Shown one piece after another: positions 45,544-55,346 of a stretch of 64,000 nucleotides of DNA. The notes under the pieces were generated by a model. The model was not told where the DNA came from. It saw only the letters and a list, made by a program, of their open reading frames with translations, and ran no database searches. The translations under genes were made by a program, and so were the position numbers. This DNA comes from JABCPH02 sp963524305 (lineage in GTDB: Bacteria; Fusobacteriota; Fusobacteriia; Fusobacteriales; Leptotrichiaceae): NCBI GenBank assembly GCA_963524305.1, contig CAURGH010000007.1, positions 1 through 64,000 on the forward strand. Reading direction: 5' to 3'. Every line of letters starts with the position of its first letter. Within the stretch, counting starts at the first letter, position 1.

Positions 45544-45708
45544 TAACAATGTATAAAATACCGTTCGATATGCGGGAATTTAAGTCTGTGGAGAGTTATA
45601 CAAACTTGTCAATTTTATTCGACGAGAACTTTATGAAACAGAAAGTTGAATTAGTGATAATCAACATAATAAAAGTTTATTTTGGTTTTTATAGACTTTT
45701 TATATCGG
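45544..45708 (+). ncRNA. Right end of IStron: predicted guide-RNA scaffold and intron 3' end
   Basis: The ~165 nt between the tnpB stop and the right boundary should hold both the TnpB guide scaffold and the intron's 3' splice site. The guide segment would start at 45709, with AACTTGAGGATATTAG, which is exactly the rel sequence following TGGG in the restored gene. This is inferred from family layout; the fold was not computed. Confidence 0.55.
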
Positions 45709-47318
45709 AACTTGAGGATATTAGTTTTAGATATTTGGAACCAGAAAAATATCAAGAAATTCGGGAACTGGTAAATACAAAAAGAAAAGAGCGGGAAGAG
45801 TATACAAATCGAGTTATTGAGGAAATTACGGCTGAGTTAAAAAGACATAAGTTAAAAGGTGAAGTTACTGGAAGACCAAAACATTTGTATAGTATTTATA
45901 AGAAAATGTATGAGAAGGAAAAGAAATTTGCTGATTTAAATGATCTGATTGCGATTCGGATAATTGTCGATAAGGAAGACGAGTGCTACAATGTTTTAGG
46001 AATTATTCATAATTTGTATATTCCTGTTTCAGGAAGATTTAAGGATTATATCGCTGTTCCAAAAACAAATGGATATCAATCGATTCACACAACAGTTAAA
46101 GGGCCTGATGATCAAAATGTAGAAATACAAATAAGAACAGCTCAAATGCACAGAATTGCAGAAGAAGGGATTGCGGCACACTGGAAATATAAAGAGAAAA
46201 AAACAAAAGACAAAAATGAACAATATTATGCGGCTGTAAAACAAATGATTCAAACAAATGCCGACAATCCAAAAAATTACGCACAGGCAGTATTAAATCA
46301 AACAATTTTTATCTTTACGCCAAAAGAAGATGTAATGGAATTGCCAATTAATTCAACAGCTTTGGATTTTGCGTTTCAAGTTCATACACAAATTGGGTAC
46401 AGAACAATTGGAGCGAAAGTAAATGACAGAATTGTTCAGCTTGACCAAGTTTTGGAAAATGGAGATAAAGTTGAAATAATGACTTCTAAAAATGCCAAAG
46501 GACCAGGAAAAGACTGGATTAATATGGTAAATAACCACAGTTCAAAAACTAAAATCAGAAAATGGTTTAAAGATAAGGAATTTGAGCAAAAAATTAAAGA
46601 AGGTGAACAATTACTTGAAAGAGAATTTGATAAATTAGGTATTAAGTTAAAGGATTTGGAAGAGGATGAAAGAGTGTTCCTTTACATGAAGAAATTTAAT
46701 ATTTCTACAATGGATTTGCTTTATTACAAATTTGCGGTTGGAGATTTGTCGCTTGATGGATTTTTGAATAAATTTGAAACAAAAGAAGAGAAAAATTTGA
46801 ACCAAGTTTTGGAAGAAGAAACAGAAAAAGGAAATAAACGAAAAGAAAAAAGTCATGGTGGAATTAAAATTTCTGGAACAGAAAATACGATGTATCGTTT
46901 TGCAAAATGTTGTAGTCCATTGCCAGGAGATAATATACGAGGCTATGTAACACGTGGACGTGGAATTGCAATTCACCGTTCAGATTGTCAAAATTATCAA
47001 ACACTTGTAGAACGAGAACCTGGCCGTGAAATCGAAGTTTACTGGGATGAAGAAGTAATAAACTCAAATGCTACAAAATATCAGTATAATTTCACAGTAA
47101 AAGCAATTGAAAGAAATGGAATTTTACTAGACATAATCCGAATATTAAATGAATATAAAATGGAATTAGTAAACGTAAATACAAACCAAACAAGAGAAAA
47201 TGGAAATAGATATGTTCTTTTACATTTTGGAATTATGATAAGAAAAAGAGATGATTTCGACAGACTTGCAAATAACTTATTATCAATGAAAGATGTTTTA
47301 GATATTTTAAAAAAATAA
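45709..47318 (+). CDS. rel: Bifunctional (p)ppGpp synthetase/hydrolase, 3' exon (synthetase and regulatory domains)
   Basis: Codons 182-717 of the restored gene. It carries the synthetase domain (GRPKHLYSIYKKM, GRFKDYIAVPKTNGYQSIHT, VEIQIRTAQMHRIAEEGIAAHW), a TGS domain (IFTPKEDVMELP), a zinc-finger/conserved-cysteine part (FAKCCSPLPGDNIRGYVTRG) and a C-terminal ACT domain. RFKD is the RxKD signature of bifunctional Rel enzymes. The open frame extends upstream to 45549 into the element, but no ribosome binding site supports that start. Confidence 0.93.
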
Positions 47319-47342
47319 AAAAGGGAACAGGGGGATGAAAAA

Positions 47343-47546
47343 ATGAAGAAAACATTATGGATTATAATAATTTTTATTGGATTGCTTTATTATCATTCAA
47401 TAGGGGAAAGTGTAGATTTTAAAGTTATTTTTGAAATTGTGATAGCATTATTTATATTTAAAATTCTTTTTAATATAACAAAAAAGTTATTTGGAATAGC
47501 TTTGGTTATATTTTTTGCATATTTTTTAATACATTATTTTTTATAA
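47343..47546 (+). CDS. Small membrane protein of unknown function
   Basis: A 67-residue protein made of two to three hydrophobic segments (LWIIIIFIGLLYYH, IVIALFIFKILF, LVIFFAYFLIHYFL). ATG follows ACAGGGGGATG. It sits between rel and parB. No family is recognised. Confidence 0.6.
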   Translation: MKKTLWIIIIFIGLLYYHSIGESVDFKVIFEIVIALFIFKILFNITKKLFGIALVIFFAYFLIHYFL

Positions 47547-47577
47547 AAATTAAATATTTTGAAAAGAAAGGAAAGTA

Positions 47578-48387
47578 ATGAAATTATTAAATTTGAAAAT
47601 AGATAAAATTGTTAGGAATAAAAATCAACCGAGAAAAAATTTTGATATTGAAAAATTAGAAGAATTAAAAAATTCGATAAAAAATAATGGATTGATTCAG
47701 CCTATAGTTGTTAGAAAATTGAATAGTAATAAATATGAGATTATTGCTGGGGAAAGACGGTATCGAGCTTGTAAGGAATTGGGAATGAGTGAGATTTCAG
47801 CATTGGAAGTACAGGCAAATGATTCAAAAAGTTATGAATTTTCTGTTTTAGAGAATATTCAACGAGAAAATTTAAATCCGATTGAAGAAGCTGAATCGTA
47901 TTTGATGTTAATGGAAGTTTATGGGTATAATCAAGAAAAATTGTCAGAGAAGCTAGGTAAAACTCGGTCATCTGTTTCTAATAAGTTAAGAATTTTGAAA
48001 TTACCGTTTTCTGTGAAGGAAATGGTTAGAGCAGGAGAAATTTCTTTTGGGCATTCGAGAACACTTTTGGGGCTTAGAGATGAATCTCAAATTGAAGAAA
48101 TGGCTAAGAAAGTTAAGAATGAGAAGGTGTCTGTAAGAGAATTAGAAAGAATAATAAGAAATCTTTCACAAAAAAATAATAAAAAAAAATATAATAATAA
48201 GGAAAAATGTGGTAAAATAGAACATGAAAATTCTGAAAAAGAATTTATCGAGGATAAATTAAGAGAATTTTTTGAAACACAAGTAAAAATAATAGGCAAT
48301 TTAGATTCAAGTGGTAAAATACAAATAGATTTTTCAGATTATGAGGAATTAAAAAGAATAATAGAATTAATGGAAATTTCTTTCTAA
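47578..48387 (+). CDS. ParB/Spo0J/Noc-like DNA-binding protein
   Basis: A 269-residue ParB-family protein. N-terminal CTPase motifs NQPRKNF, GLIQPIVVRK and GERRYRA, then NIQRENLNPIEEA and the helix-turn-helix (QEKLSEKLGKTRSSVSNKLRIL). It binds parS-like sites and loads condensin, or acts as Noc. No parA (Soj) gene is next to it, which is unusual for chromosomal parB. ATG after AAAGGAAAG. Confidence 0.9.
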   Translation: MKLLNLKIDKIVRNKNQPRKNFDIEKLEELKNSIKNNGLIQPIVVRKLNSNKYEIIAGERRYRACKELGMSEISALEVQANDSKSYEFSVLENIQRENLNPIEEAESYLMLMEVYGYNQEKLSEKLGKTRSSVSNKLRILKLPFSVKEMVRAGEISFGHSRTLLGLRDESQIEEMAKKVKNEKVSVRELERIIRNLSQKNNKKKYNNKEKCGKIEHENSEKEFIEDKLREFFETQVKIIGNLDSSGKIQIDFSDYEELKRIIELMEISF

Positions 48388-48418
48388 AAAATAAAATAGT
48401 TTTGGAAAGGAGGTTAGA

Positions 48419-51400
48419 TTGAAGTACGTACGAAGAGGATTATATATTTTTATTCCACTTTTATTATGTCTATTTGCTTTAAGAGCGTATATTTCTACGA
48501 ATAATTTTCGTGATTTATTGACAAATATCTTAAAAAGTTCAGGGTTAAATGTTACTTTTGAAAAAGTTGAGTTGCAAGGCTTTAATAAATTAAAAATTGA
48601 TAATTTGATTGTAAGGGATATTCACGGTAATGTTTTTGTTAATTCAAAAAAAACAACTGCAAATATAAATTTGTTAGTTCCATCGAGATTGAACAGGATA
48701 GATGTTTATGATGCAATTGTTAATATTGAGAGAAAGAAAAATAATCATATGAATGTTTTTGATATTATAAAGCCTTCGGATAAGAAAAATTCTATTGACA
48801 GAGCGAGCAGATTGGGGAAATTATATATTCACAATGCTACTGTAAATTATTCGGATATAAGTTATGCAAAAAAAATAGAAAAAACATTGAACAAAGTTAA
48901 CGGTTTTTTGGAGTCTGCAAAATCACGTGGTTTTACTCTGGAAGCAAAAGGAAGTAATGGCGACGAAGTTTTGGGTATAAAATTAAAAAATCCAATAAAA
49001 AGAGTCCAAAATTTTTGGTCAATTTTTAATAAGAAAAAAAATAATGATGAAAAAGAGAAACATTTTGAAATTACACTAGATTTTAAAAATATAAAAATAA
49101 CAGAATTATTAGGTCAGTATGTTCCTTTGGAAATGATTAAAGCTAAATCAGGAATTTTGGATGGGAGATTATTTCTATCTAACAAAAATCCCAAAAAAGA
49201 GACAATTCCAGTGGGGAATTTGAAGATAACTAATGGTACTGTTTGGTATGAAGATGTTGAAGGTGACATTAAAAATGTTGATGCGACTGTAATTTTATCA
49301 AAAAACAAAAATACAGTTGATGCGAAAACAAAATTGAAAAATCGACCAGTAACTTTCAAATTGATTCAAGATAGACCAAAAGAAAAATTGAAAATAAAAT
49401 TAATAACGGATAAATTACCGTATTCAGAAATTAATCGTTATAAGATTATTAAAGAATTTAAGGTTGATGCGGTTGGAAATGTGACTGCAGATCTTGATAT
49501 TGATGTCGATTTGAAAACAAAAAATGCGTTATTAAATGGTATTTTTTCTTCAGAAAATATTAAACTTGCAAATTATAATTTTAGAAATGTGAAAACTAAA
49601 ATGAAATTAGACACAAAAGAAAAAATTGTGATTTTAGATAATACAAAATTTAATTTTGATGAAAAAATTTCTGGGTTTAAGGTTAAAGCTGATGCTGTAA
49701 TTCCAAAATTTACGTATAATACGAATACTAAAATTGGTTCAGGAAATTATATTTTGACGAATAGAGGATCAGATTTTAGTATAAAAGAAATTGCAGGAAC
49801 AGCAATAATCAATAGTGAAAATATCATAACAAGTAATTTTAATTCAAAAGAAGTATCAGGAAATTTTAGAATAAATCCAAAATTAATGGAAATGGTTGTT
49901 AACGCAAAAAGTAATAAAAATTTTGATGTTATTTACCAAAAACAGAAATATACTTTGAAGCCCAAAATAGAAAATTTAAAATTGGCGTTTAAAAATAAAA
50001 ATATTTTACAATCTGGAAGAATTAAAACAGATTTAAAAATACAAAATAAATATGTTGACAATATAAATGCTGATGTGATAGTGCATAATGGAAATTATGA
50101 TATAAATGCACTTGTAGCAACAGGAGGCGAAGTATTTAGAGTTGCTGGAAAAACAACTAGCGACATGAAACATAATTATACAGTTGAATTGAAGGATAAA
50201 AATAAAATTCTAGATGTTGCAAAATTATTGAAAAATTATAAAGTTGACATTAAAGGATTGGAAACTGCAAGATTACCGATAAAACTGATTAAATTGAATA
50301 TTTTTGGGGATAGTAACAAAATTTCTGGAAATTATGAAATTTCAAGTGCATACGGTCGATTTATTGTTGAGTATGAGGAACTTCATGCAAAAGGCAAAAT
50401 TCATGATTTACAAAAAATGGATTTGGATATGAATGCAAAAATGAAAGAATTGTGGGTAAAATATCAAAGATTTAAAGAAGTTTCGACACATTTAGTGATA
50501 AAAGACAATGTTGTAAATATTGAAAAATTAGGTAATGACAGACAATTAGTGGCAAATGGAAAATATAATTTGAAAACTGGTAACATGCATATTAATTCAA
50601 AATTAAATAATTATGTTGTATATAACACTGTAAAACCAGAGTTAAATCTTTATATAAATAATGCAAATTTAATTTTAAATGGAAAAATGGACAATTTATC
50701 TGGAAAAATAATCGTACCAGATTCTAGAACAACAATAAATGATAAAAATATTGGTGAAACACAAATATATGCAGATATTAAAAATAGTGTTATTAATTTG
50801 ACAGATGTTAGATTGAGAAAAAATAATTTAACAGGAACATATAATTTAAAAACAGGAATTGCAGATATGGTGTTGAATTTGGACGAGGAAAATGTTCCGT
50901 ACCTAATTGATGTACCAGACTTGAAATTTGGAGCGATTTCTAAGTTGAAGTTAAAAGGAGACTTAAATAAATTTAATTTAGCAGGATTTATTGATTTGAA
51001 CAATGTAAATTACAAAGGTTATAATGTACCAGGTGTTAAAACAATTATAGAATATGCAGACGGTAATATTGATAAATTATTGAATTACGGAACGTTAGAT
51101 ATAAAAGACTTTAGATTTATTGGGGATAATCAAGAAACTTTATTCCAAACAAATACAAAAGTTGATTTAGCGAATACGCACTTTAATTATAAATTAGAAA
51201 ATCAAAAATTTTCATTGGATTCGGTGGAAGACTTGAAAAATAAAGGATATAGTGGAGATATAAACGTAAATTTCTCACTTACAGGAAAACCTAATAATTT
51301 CAATGCAATACTTGGAATAGGTGCAGATAAAGTTACACTAAGTGGATTCCGTGTAAAAGATCTTGTCATCGATGCGTCGGCTAGTAATAAATTGTTGAAT

Positions 51401-53026
51401 ATTGGGCAAATTTCGTTAGAATACGAAGATAATCCACTAATAATAAATGGATATGTTCAATATGAACCAATGAAATATAATTTACATGCAAATGCAGAAA
51501 ACTTTAATTTATCATTCTTAGGGCTAGATCCAAATATCAAGACAGCAGAAGGTATACTTAACATGGATATGACTTTGACAAATGCATCAACATCAGGTAA
51601 AATAGATCTTACAAACTTTAGTTACATAACTAAAGATGGTTTGACAAATGCTCAAAACATAAACGCTAAAATTGATGTAGCTAATAACAAATTACAAATT
51701 AATCGTCTTGATGGTGGATTTAATGGTGGAACATTCATTGTTGATGGAAATATGGATATACCAACAATTCCTACTGATTTTGTGAAGACAAAACGGATAG
51801 AGCTAGGAAAAATTGATATAGATGCAAATTTGGATAAATTGGGATTGAAATACGGAAATGATATAGATTATGCACTGACAGGAAAAGTTAATCTTACAGA
51901 AGATTTCCTATCAGGAAATTTAAAAGTTGATAGTGCAGATATTAGAGGAATTCCAAATTTTAGTGGAAATGAAGAAAGTAATTTAACTGAAAGCCAAAAA
52001 GAGCAAAAATTAAAAGATAAAACAATTGTAGAGGGAATAATTGAGGGAGTAATTGATAAAATATTAAAACAGTATACTGTTGATTTAGATGTACAAATGG
52101 GAAGAGATGTAAAAATTGATATTCCAAGTATGAGTTTAGTGAAAAATATTAAAGGTAAAGTTGATGGTGGAGCAAAAATTAAATATGAAAATGGAGCAAT
52201 TGGAATGGATGGAACATTCTCGCTTAGAGATAGTAAATTTTACTTAAATGGTAACAGATTCAAAATTGATAGTGGGGAAATAAGATTTGTTTCAAAAGAT
52301 GGAGTTACATTATTAAGTGATCCGTTTGTAATAATTATAGCTTCAACTACCGTAAAAGGAGAGAAAATTGAAGTGGATGTAAGCGGAAATTTAAGTAATC
52401 CACAAATGGCATTTAGCTCTTCATCAGGAAAAAGTAAAGAAGAAATTTTATCATTACTAGCATTTAAGACAGTAGTAGGAAAAAACAGTAATAATCACGA
52501 TGATACATCATTAAATCATAAAAATGATACAGAAGATGGAGTAGTTGTGGTAGGTTCTTTAGTAAATACTGCATTAAATGAGTTGATTTTTTCGTCAGTA
52601 ACTGGTAAAATTGGAGAGAGCTTAGGTTTATCAAATTTTTCAATTTCAACAGATGTTGATAAATCAAAAACTGGACAATATAGAGCAGCGACTACTTTAT
52701 ATGTTCAAGATAATTTATATAAAGACAAATTATTCTGGAATTTAGAAGTTAAATTTCCATTCCAAGTAACTAAAGACAGTAACGGAGGAAATAGTAGTTC
52801 ACTTCCAGTTGGCTATAATGCATGGTTAAACTATAATTTTAATAAATCATTAGAGTTTAAAGTTGGAGGGGAAACTATAAATCAAAAGAGTACCAATGCA
52901 AATATGAAATCAGGTACAAAAGGAAATTACTATATTGGAGTTGATTTCTCAACAAGGGGTCATTCCTTAGGAGAAATTTTAAAAAGAATGTTTAAGAAAA
53001 AGAAATTGGAAACATTAAAAAAATAG
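48419..53026 (+). CDS. tamB: TamB-like translocation/assembly module protein
   Basis: A 1535-residue protein with one N-terminal membrane helix (about residues 8-25), a very long beta-rich AsmA/DUF490-type middle, and a C-terminal TamB domain (SLLAFKTVVGK, GKIGESLGLSNFSI, WNLEVKFPFQV). TamB-like proteins span the periplasm and carry lipids or assist outer-membrane protein insertion. It is longer than the E. coli protein (~1259). Start is TTG after GGAGG. It directly precedes bamA (8 bp), a functional pairing. Confidence 0.88.
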   Translation: MKYVRRGLYIFIPLLLCLFALRAYISTNNFRDLLTNILKSSGLNVTFEKVELQGFNKLKIDNLIVRDIHGNVFVNSKKTTANINLLVPSRLNRIDVYDAIVNIERKKNNHMNVFDIIKPSDKKNSIDRASRLGKLYIHNATVNYSDISYAKKIEKTLNKVNGFLESAKSRGFTLEAKGSNGDEVLGIKLKNPIKRVQNFWSIFNKKKNNDEKEKHFEITLDFKNIKITELLGQYVPLEMIKAKSGILDGRLFLSNKNPKKETIPVGNLKITNGTVWYEDVEGDIKNVDATVILSKNKNTVDAKTKLKNRPVTFKLIQDRPKEKLKIKLITDKLPYSEINRYKIIKEFKVDAVGNVTADLDIDVDLKTKNALLNGIFSSENIKLANYNFRNVKTKMKLDTKEKIVILDNTKFNFDEKISGFKVKADAVIPKFTYNTNTKIGSGNYILTNRGSDFSIKEIAGTAIINSENIITSNFNSKEVSGNFRINPKLMEMVVNAKSNKNFDVIYQKQKYTLKPKIENLKLAFKNKNILQSGRIKTDLKIQNKYVDNINADVIVHNGNYDINALVATGGEVFRVAGKTTSDMKHNYTVELKDKNKILDVAKLLKNYKVDIKGLETARLPIKLIKLNIFGDSNKISGNYEISSAYGRFIVEYEELHAKGKIHDLQKMDLDMNAKMKELWVKYQRFKEVSTHLVIKDNVVNIEKLGNDRQLVANGKYNLKTGNMHINSKLNNYVVYNTVKPELNLYINNANLILNGKMDNLSGKIIVPDSRTTINDKNIGETQIYADIKNSVINLTDVRLRKNNLTGTYNLKTGIADMVLNLDEENVPYLIDVPDLKFGAISKLKLKGDLNKFNLAGFIDLNNVNYKGYNVPGVKTIIEYADGNIDKLLNYGTLDIKDFRFIGDNQETLFQTNTKVDLANTHFNYKLENQKFSLDSVEDLKNKGYSGDINVNFSLTGKPNNFNAILGIGADKVTLSGFRVKDLVIDASASNKLLNIGQISLEYEDNPLIINGYVQYEPMKYNLHANAENFNLSFLGLDPNIKTAEGILNMDMTLTNASTSGKIDLTNFSYITKDGLTNAQNINAKIDVANNKLQINRLDGGFNGGTFIVDGNMDIPTIPTDFVKTKRIELGKIDIDANLDKLGLKYGNDIDYALTGKVNLTEDFLSGNLKVDSADIRGIPNFSGNEESNLTESQKEQKLKDKTIVEGIIEGVIDKILKQYTVDLDVQMGRDVKIDIPSMSLVKNIKGKVDGGAKIKYENGAIGMDGTFSLRDSKFYLNGNRFKIDSGEIRFVSKDGVTLLSDPFVIIIASTTVKGEKIEVDVSGNLSNPQMAFSSSSGKSKEEILSLLAFKTVVGKNSNNHDDTSLNHKNDTEDGVVVVGSLVNTALNELIFSSVTGKIGESLGLSNFSISTDVDKSKTGQYRAATTLYVQDNLYKDKLFWNLEVKFPFQVTKDSNGGNSSSLPVGYNAWLNYNFNKSLEFKVGGETINQKSTNANMKSGTKGNYYIGVDFSTRGHSLGEILKRMFKKKKLETLKK

Positions 53027-53034
53027 GAGGAAGA

Positions 53035-55113
53035 ATGAAAAATAAAATTTACGCATTTATTGTAGCTGTTACTTTATTTGTTTCGATAAATAACATTTCA
53101 AGTGCAGCAGAACAACAAAATTTGAAAGTAGGTAAAATAGAGTTTTCACATTTAAAAGAGTTGCCAGAAGATTACCTGTTATCAAAAATACCAGTAAAAT
53201 CAGGTGATGATTATTCAAATAAAAGTATGAGTGACATTTATCTAGCATTGAAAAAATTGAATTATGTTGATAATGTTAGTGTTATTCCAGAAATAAATGG
53301 GGACACAGTTAATTTAAGAGTAGAAGTAAGTGAGTCAGCAAATGCTTCAGCTACTCTTCAAAGTGAAGAAAGAGACAAGGCATTAAGTCAAAAAACAGAT
53401 TTTGTTATTTCTAAAATTGATATAGTTGGAGCTAAAACTATTTCTAAAGAAGAATTATTAAGTGGGATGAAAATTAAAGAAGGACAACAATTTGTACCTA
53501 AAGAAGCACTTAATGAAGCTCAAAGAATCTTTAATACAGGTTATTTCGCAACTGTTGAACCAAAAATAGATAGAAAAGCAGATAATACAGTTGTTATCAC
53601 ATATGAAGTGAAAGAAAATCCAAATGTAACAGGTATTGAAATTACAGGAAATACATTATTTACCGAAGCTCAATTAAGACAAGCATTAGGAATCAAAGAA
53701 GGACAAATTTTAAATGGTAATTTATTGAATCCTGATAACAATGGAATTATAAAATTATATGAAAAAAATGGCTATTCAACAGCAAGAATCGAATCTATCA
53801 ATGTTGGAGAAGATGGGAAAATAAAAATAGGAATGACTGAAGGGGTTGTTCAAAATGTAACATTCTCTAAAGCTTCAAGTAAAACAGATGATGAAAGAGC
53901 AAATCCAAAAAGAGCTAATTTAAGAACAAAACCATATGTTCTTGAAAGATATTTGGAAGTAAAACCTGGAGAAGTTTTAGAAGGTAAAAATATTGAAACA
54001 ACAATGAAGGAAATGTATAGAACTGGTATCTTTAATAGAATAGAGCCTAACATAACAGGAAGTGAAACAGATCCAAATGCAAGAAATGTAGAGTTCTTAA
54101 TCGAAGAAAGACCAACAACTACAATTAATGGAAGTATTTCTTATGGAACTGCAGTTGGATTAGTTGGAGGACTTAAGTTATCTGATGATAATTTCTTAGG
54201 AAGAGATCAACAAGCAGCTATTAACTTAGAAGCATCAAACAAAGGGGATAAAACATTCTCAATTGATTGGTTTGATCCTTGGATTAAAAATACTGAAAGA
54301 GTCCAAGCAGGAGGTTCAGCTTACTGGAGAGAATCTAAAGATGACGATGCTGACTGGGATGAATTAGAAAAAGTAAAAACTATTGGTACAAGATGGACAT
54401 TAGGTAAAGGATTAAACAAAGATATTTATGTAAGAGCTTCAGCTAGATTAGATCATAAAAAAGAAATCTATTCTGGTGGAGATGTTAAAGATAATTATAA
54501 CTTATTAGCAATAACTCCAGAATTTATTTATGATACTAGAGATAATATAAGCGATCCAACAAAAGGACTTTATGCTGATTTGACATATGAAAAAGGGAAA
54601 TTATTAGGTGATCGTAGAAAATACGATAGATTTGAAGCTGATTTAAGAGCATTCCACCCAGTAATAGGTAAGAAAAATATAATGGCATATAGAGCAGTTT
54701 GGGGATCAACAGGAAGTGGAACTCCAGATTCTATGAGATTTAGTGTTGGTGGAGCAGAATCAGTTCGTGGATATGAATATGGAGCATTCGATGGATATGA
54801 TCAATTTTATGCAAGTATTGAAAATAGAACAAGATTTGGTAAAGATGGTAACGTTCAATTTGTTGCGTTCTTTGATATAGGGAATGCTTGGCAAAAAGAA
54901 AGCGTAAATGCTGCAGGAAGAAGAACATATTCGCCAGATAGAAAAAGTGCACATGATTTCAAAGATTTGAAAAAAGGATATGGAGTAGGACTTAGAATAA
55001 ATACACCAGTTGGTCCGTTAAGATTTGATTACGGTTGGCCAATGGATCCTGAAAAACCAGGTAAGAAAAAAGATAAAGGTAAATTCTACTTTAGCTTTGG
55101 ACAATCATTCTAA
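53035..55113 (+). CDS. bamA: Outer membrane assembly factor BamA (Omp85 family)
   Basis: A 692-residue precursor with a signal peptide (cleavage near NNISSAAE). Four POTRA repeats can be drawn at about residues 27-100, 122-198, 199-275 and 275-366 (each with a G..F..LN-type pattern such as ITGNTLFTEAQLRQALGI). The rest is a beta-barrel ending GKFYFSFGQSF with the terminal Phe. Inserts outer-membrane proteins. E. coli BamA has five POTRAs, so the four here are a lineage difference. Confidence 0.94.
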   Translation: MKNKIYAFIVAVTLFVSINNISSAAEQQNLKVGKIEFSHLKELPEDYLLSKIPVKSGDDYSNKSMSDIYLALKKLNYVDNVSVIPEINGDTVNLRVEVSESANASATLQSEERDKALSQKTDFVISKIDIVGAKTISKEELLSGMKIKEGQQFVPKEALNEAQRIFNTGYFATVEPKIDRKADNTVVITYEVKENPNVTGIEITGNTLFTEAQLRQALGIKEGQILNGNLLNPDNNGIIKLYEKNGYSTARIESINVGEDGKIKIGMTEGVVQNVTFSKASSKTDDERANPKRANLRTKPYVLERYLEVKPGEVLEGKNIETTMKEMYRTGIFNRIEPNITGSETDPNARNVEFLIEERPTTTINGSISYGTAVGLVGGLKLSDDNFLGRDQQAAINLEASNKGDKTFSIDWFDPWIKNTERVQAGGSAYWRESKDDDADWDELEKVKTIGTRWTLGKGLNKDIYVRASARLDHKKEIYSGGDVKDNYNLLAITPEFIYDTRDNISDPTKGLYADLTYEKGKLLGDRRKYDRFEADLRAFHPVIGKKNIMAYRAVWGSTGSGTPDSMRFSVGGAESVRGYEYGAFDGYDQFYASIENRTRFGKDGNVQFVAFFDIGNAWQKESVNAAGRRTYSPDRKSAHDFKDLKKGYGVGLRINTPVGPLRFDYGWPMDPEKPGKKKDKGKFYFSFGQSF

Positions 55114-55123
55114 TATAATATCA

Positions 55124-55156
55124 AACAGGGAATTTATTTCCCTGTTAATTTTTTAA
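55124..55156 (+). terminator. Terminator after bamA
   Basis: AACAGGGAA (55124-55132) pairs with TTCCCTGTT (55138-55146), followed by AATTTTTT. The adjacent IS element begins at its T-tail. Confidence 0.85.
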
Positions 55157-55346
55157 CAAAAAGATAGCAAGAAGTCTCCGACTTCTACAAGTGGGAGATG
55201 AATTGCTTTTTTTGTAAAAAAAATTGAAAAAAGGACATATCCATGATACAATTTTTATATAAAATATCAAAGAAAAATCATTAATAATAAAATTTCTAAA
55301 AAAATAATTAAAAATAATATTCAAAATCAAAAGGAGGTGTAATTTC

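Larger units (their letters stand above)
43188..45708 (+). mobile_element. IStron: group I intron-like RNA plus IS607-type tnpA-tnpB, inserted in rel
   Basis: 2521 bp. The order is a ~690-nt structured non-coding region, a serine recombinase gene and a tnpB gene, then ~165 nt to the right end. Left flank TGGG (43184-43187) and right boundary GG (45707-45708) fit IS607-family integration at a GG core. The element lies between the two catalytic domains of rel, in the coding strand, and exact excision restores the frame. This is the layout of IStrons such as CdISt1 of Clostridioides difficile. Both protein genes look intact. Confidence 0.88.

Noticed and set aside
45549..45708. A separate synthetase gene starting at the ATG at 45549
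   Set aside because: There is no ribosome binding site, and the first ~53 residues have no similarity to Rel proteins. They are translated element sequence; homology begins exactly at the proposed right border.
43181..45720. rel as a simple pseudogene disrupted by an insertion sequence
   Set aside because: Both halves keep all catalytic motifs without other mutations, the element is on the coding strand with an intron-like RNA at its 5' end, and excision restores the frame exactly. A decayed gene would not be expected to look like this.
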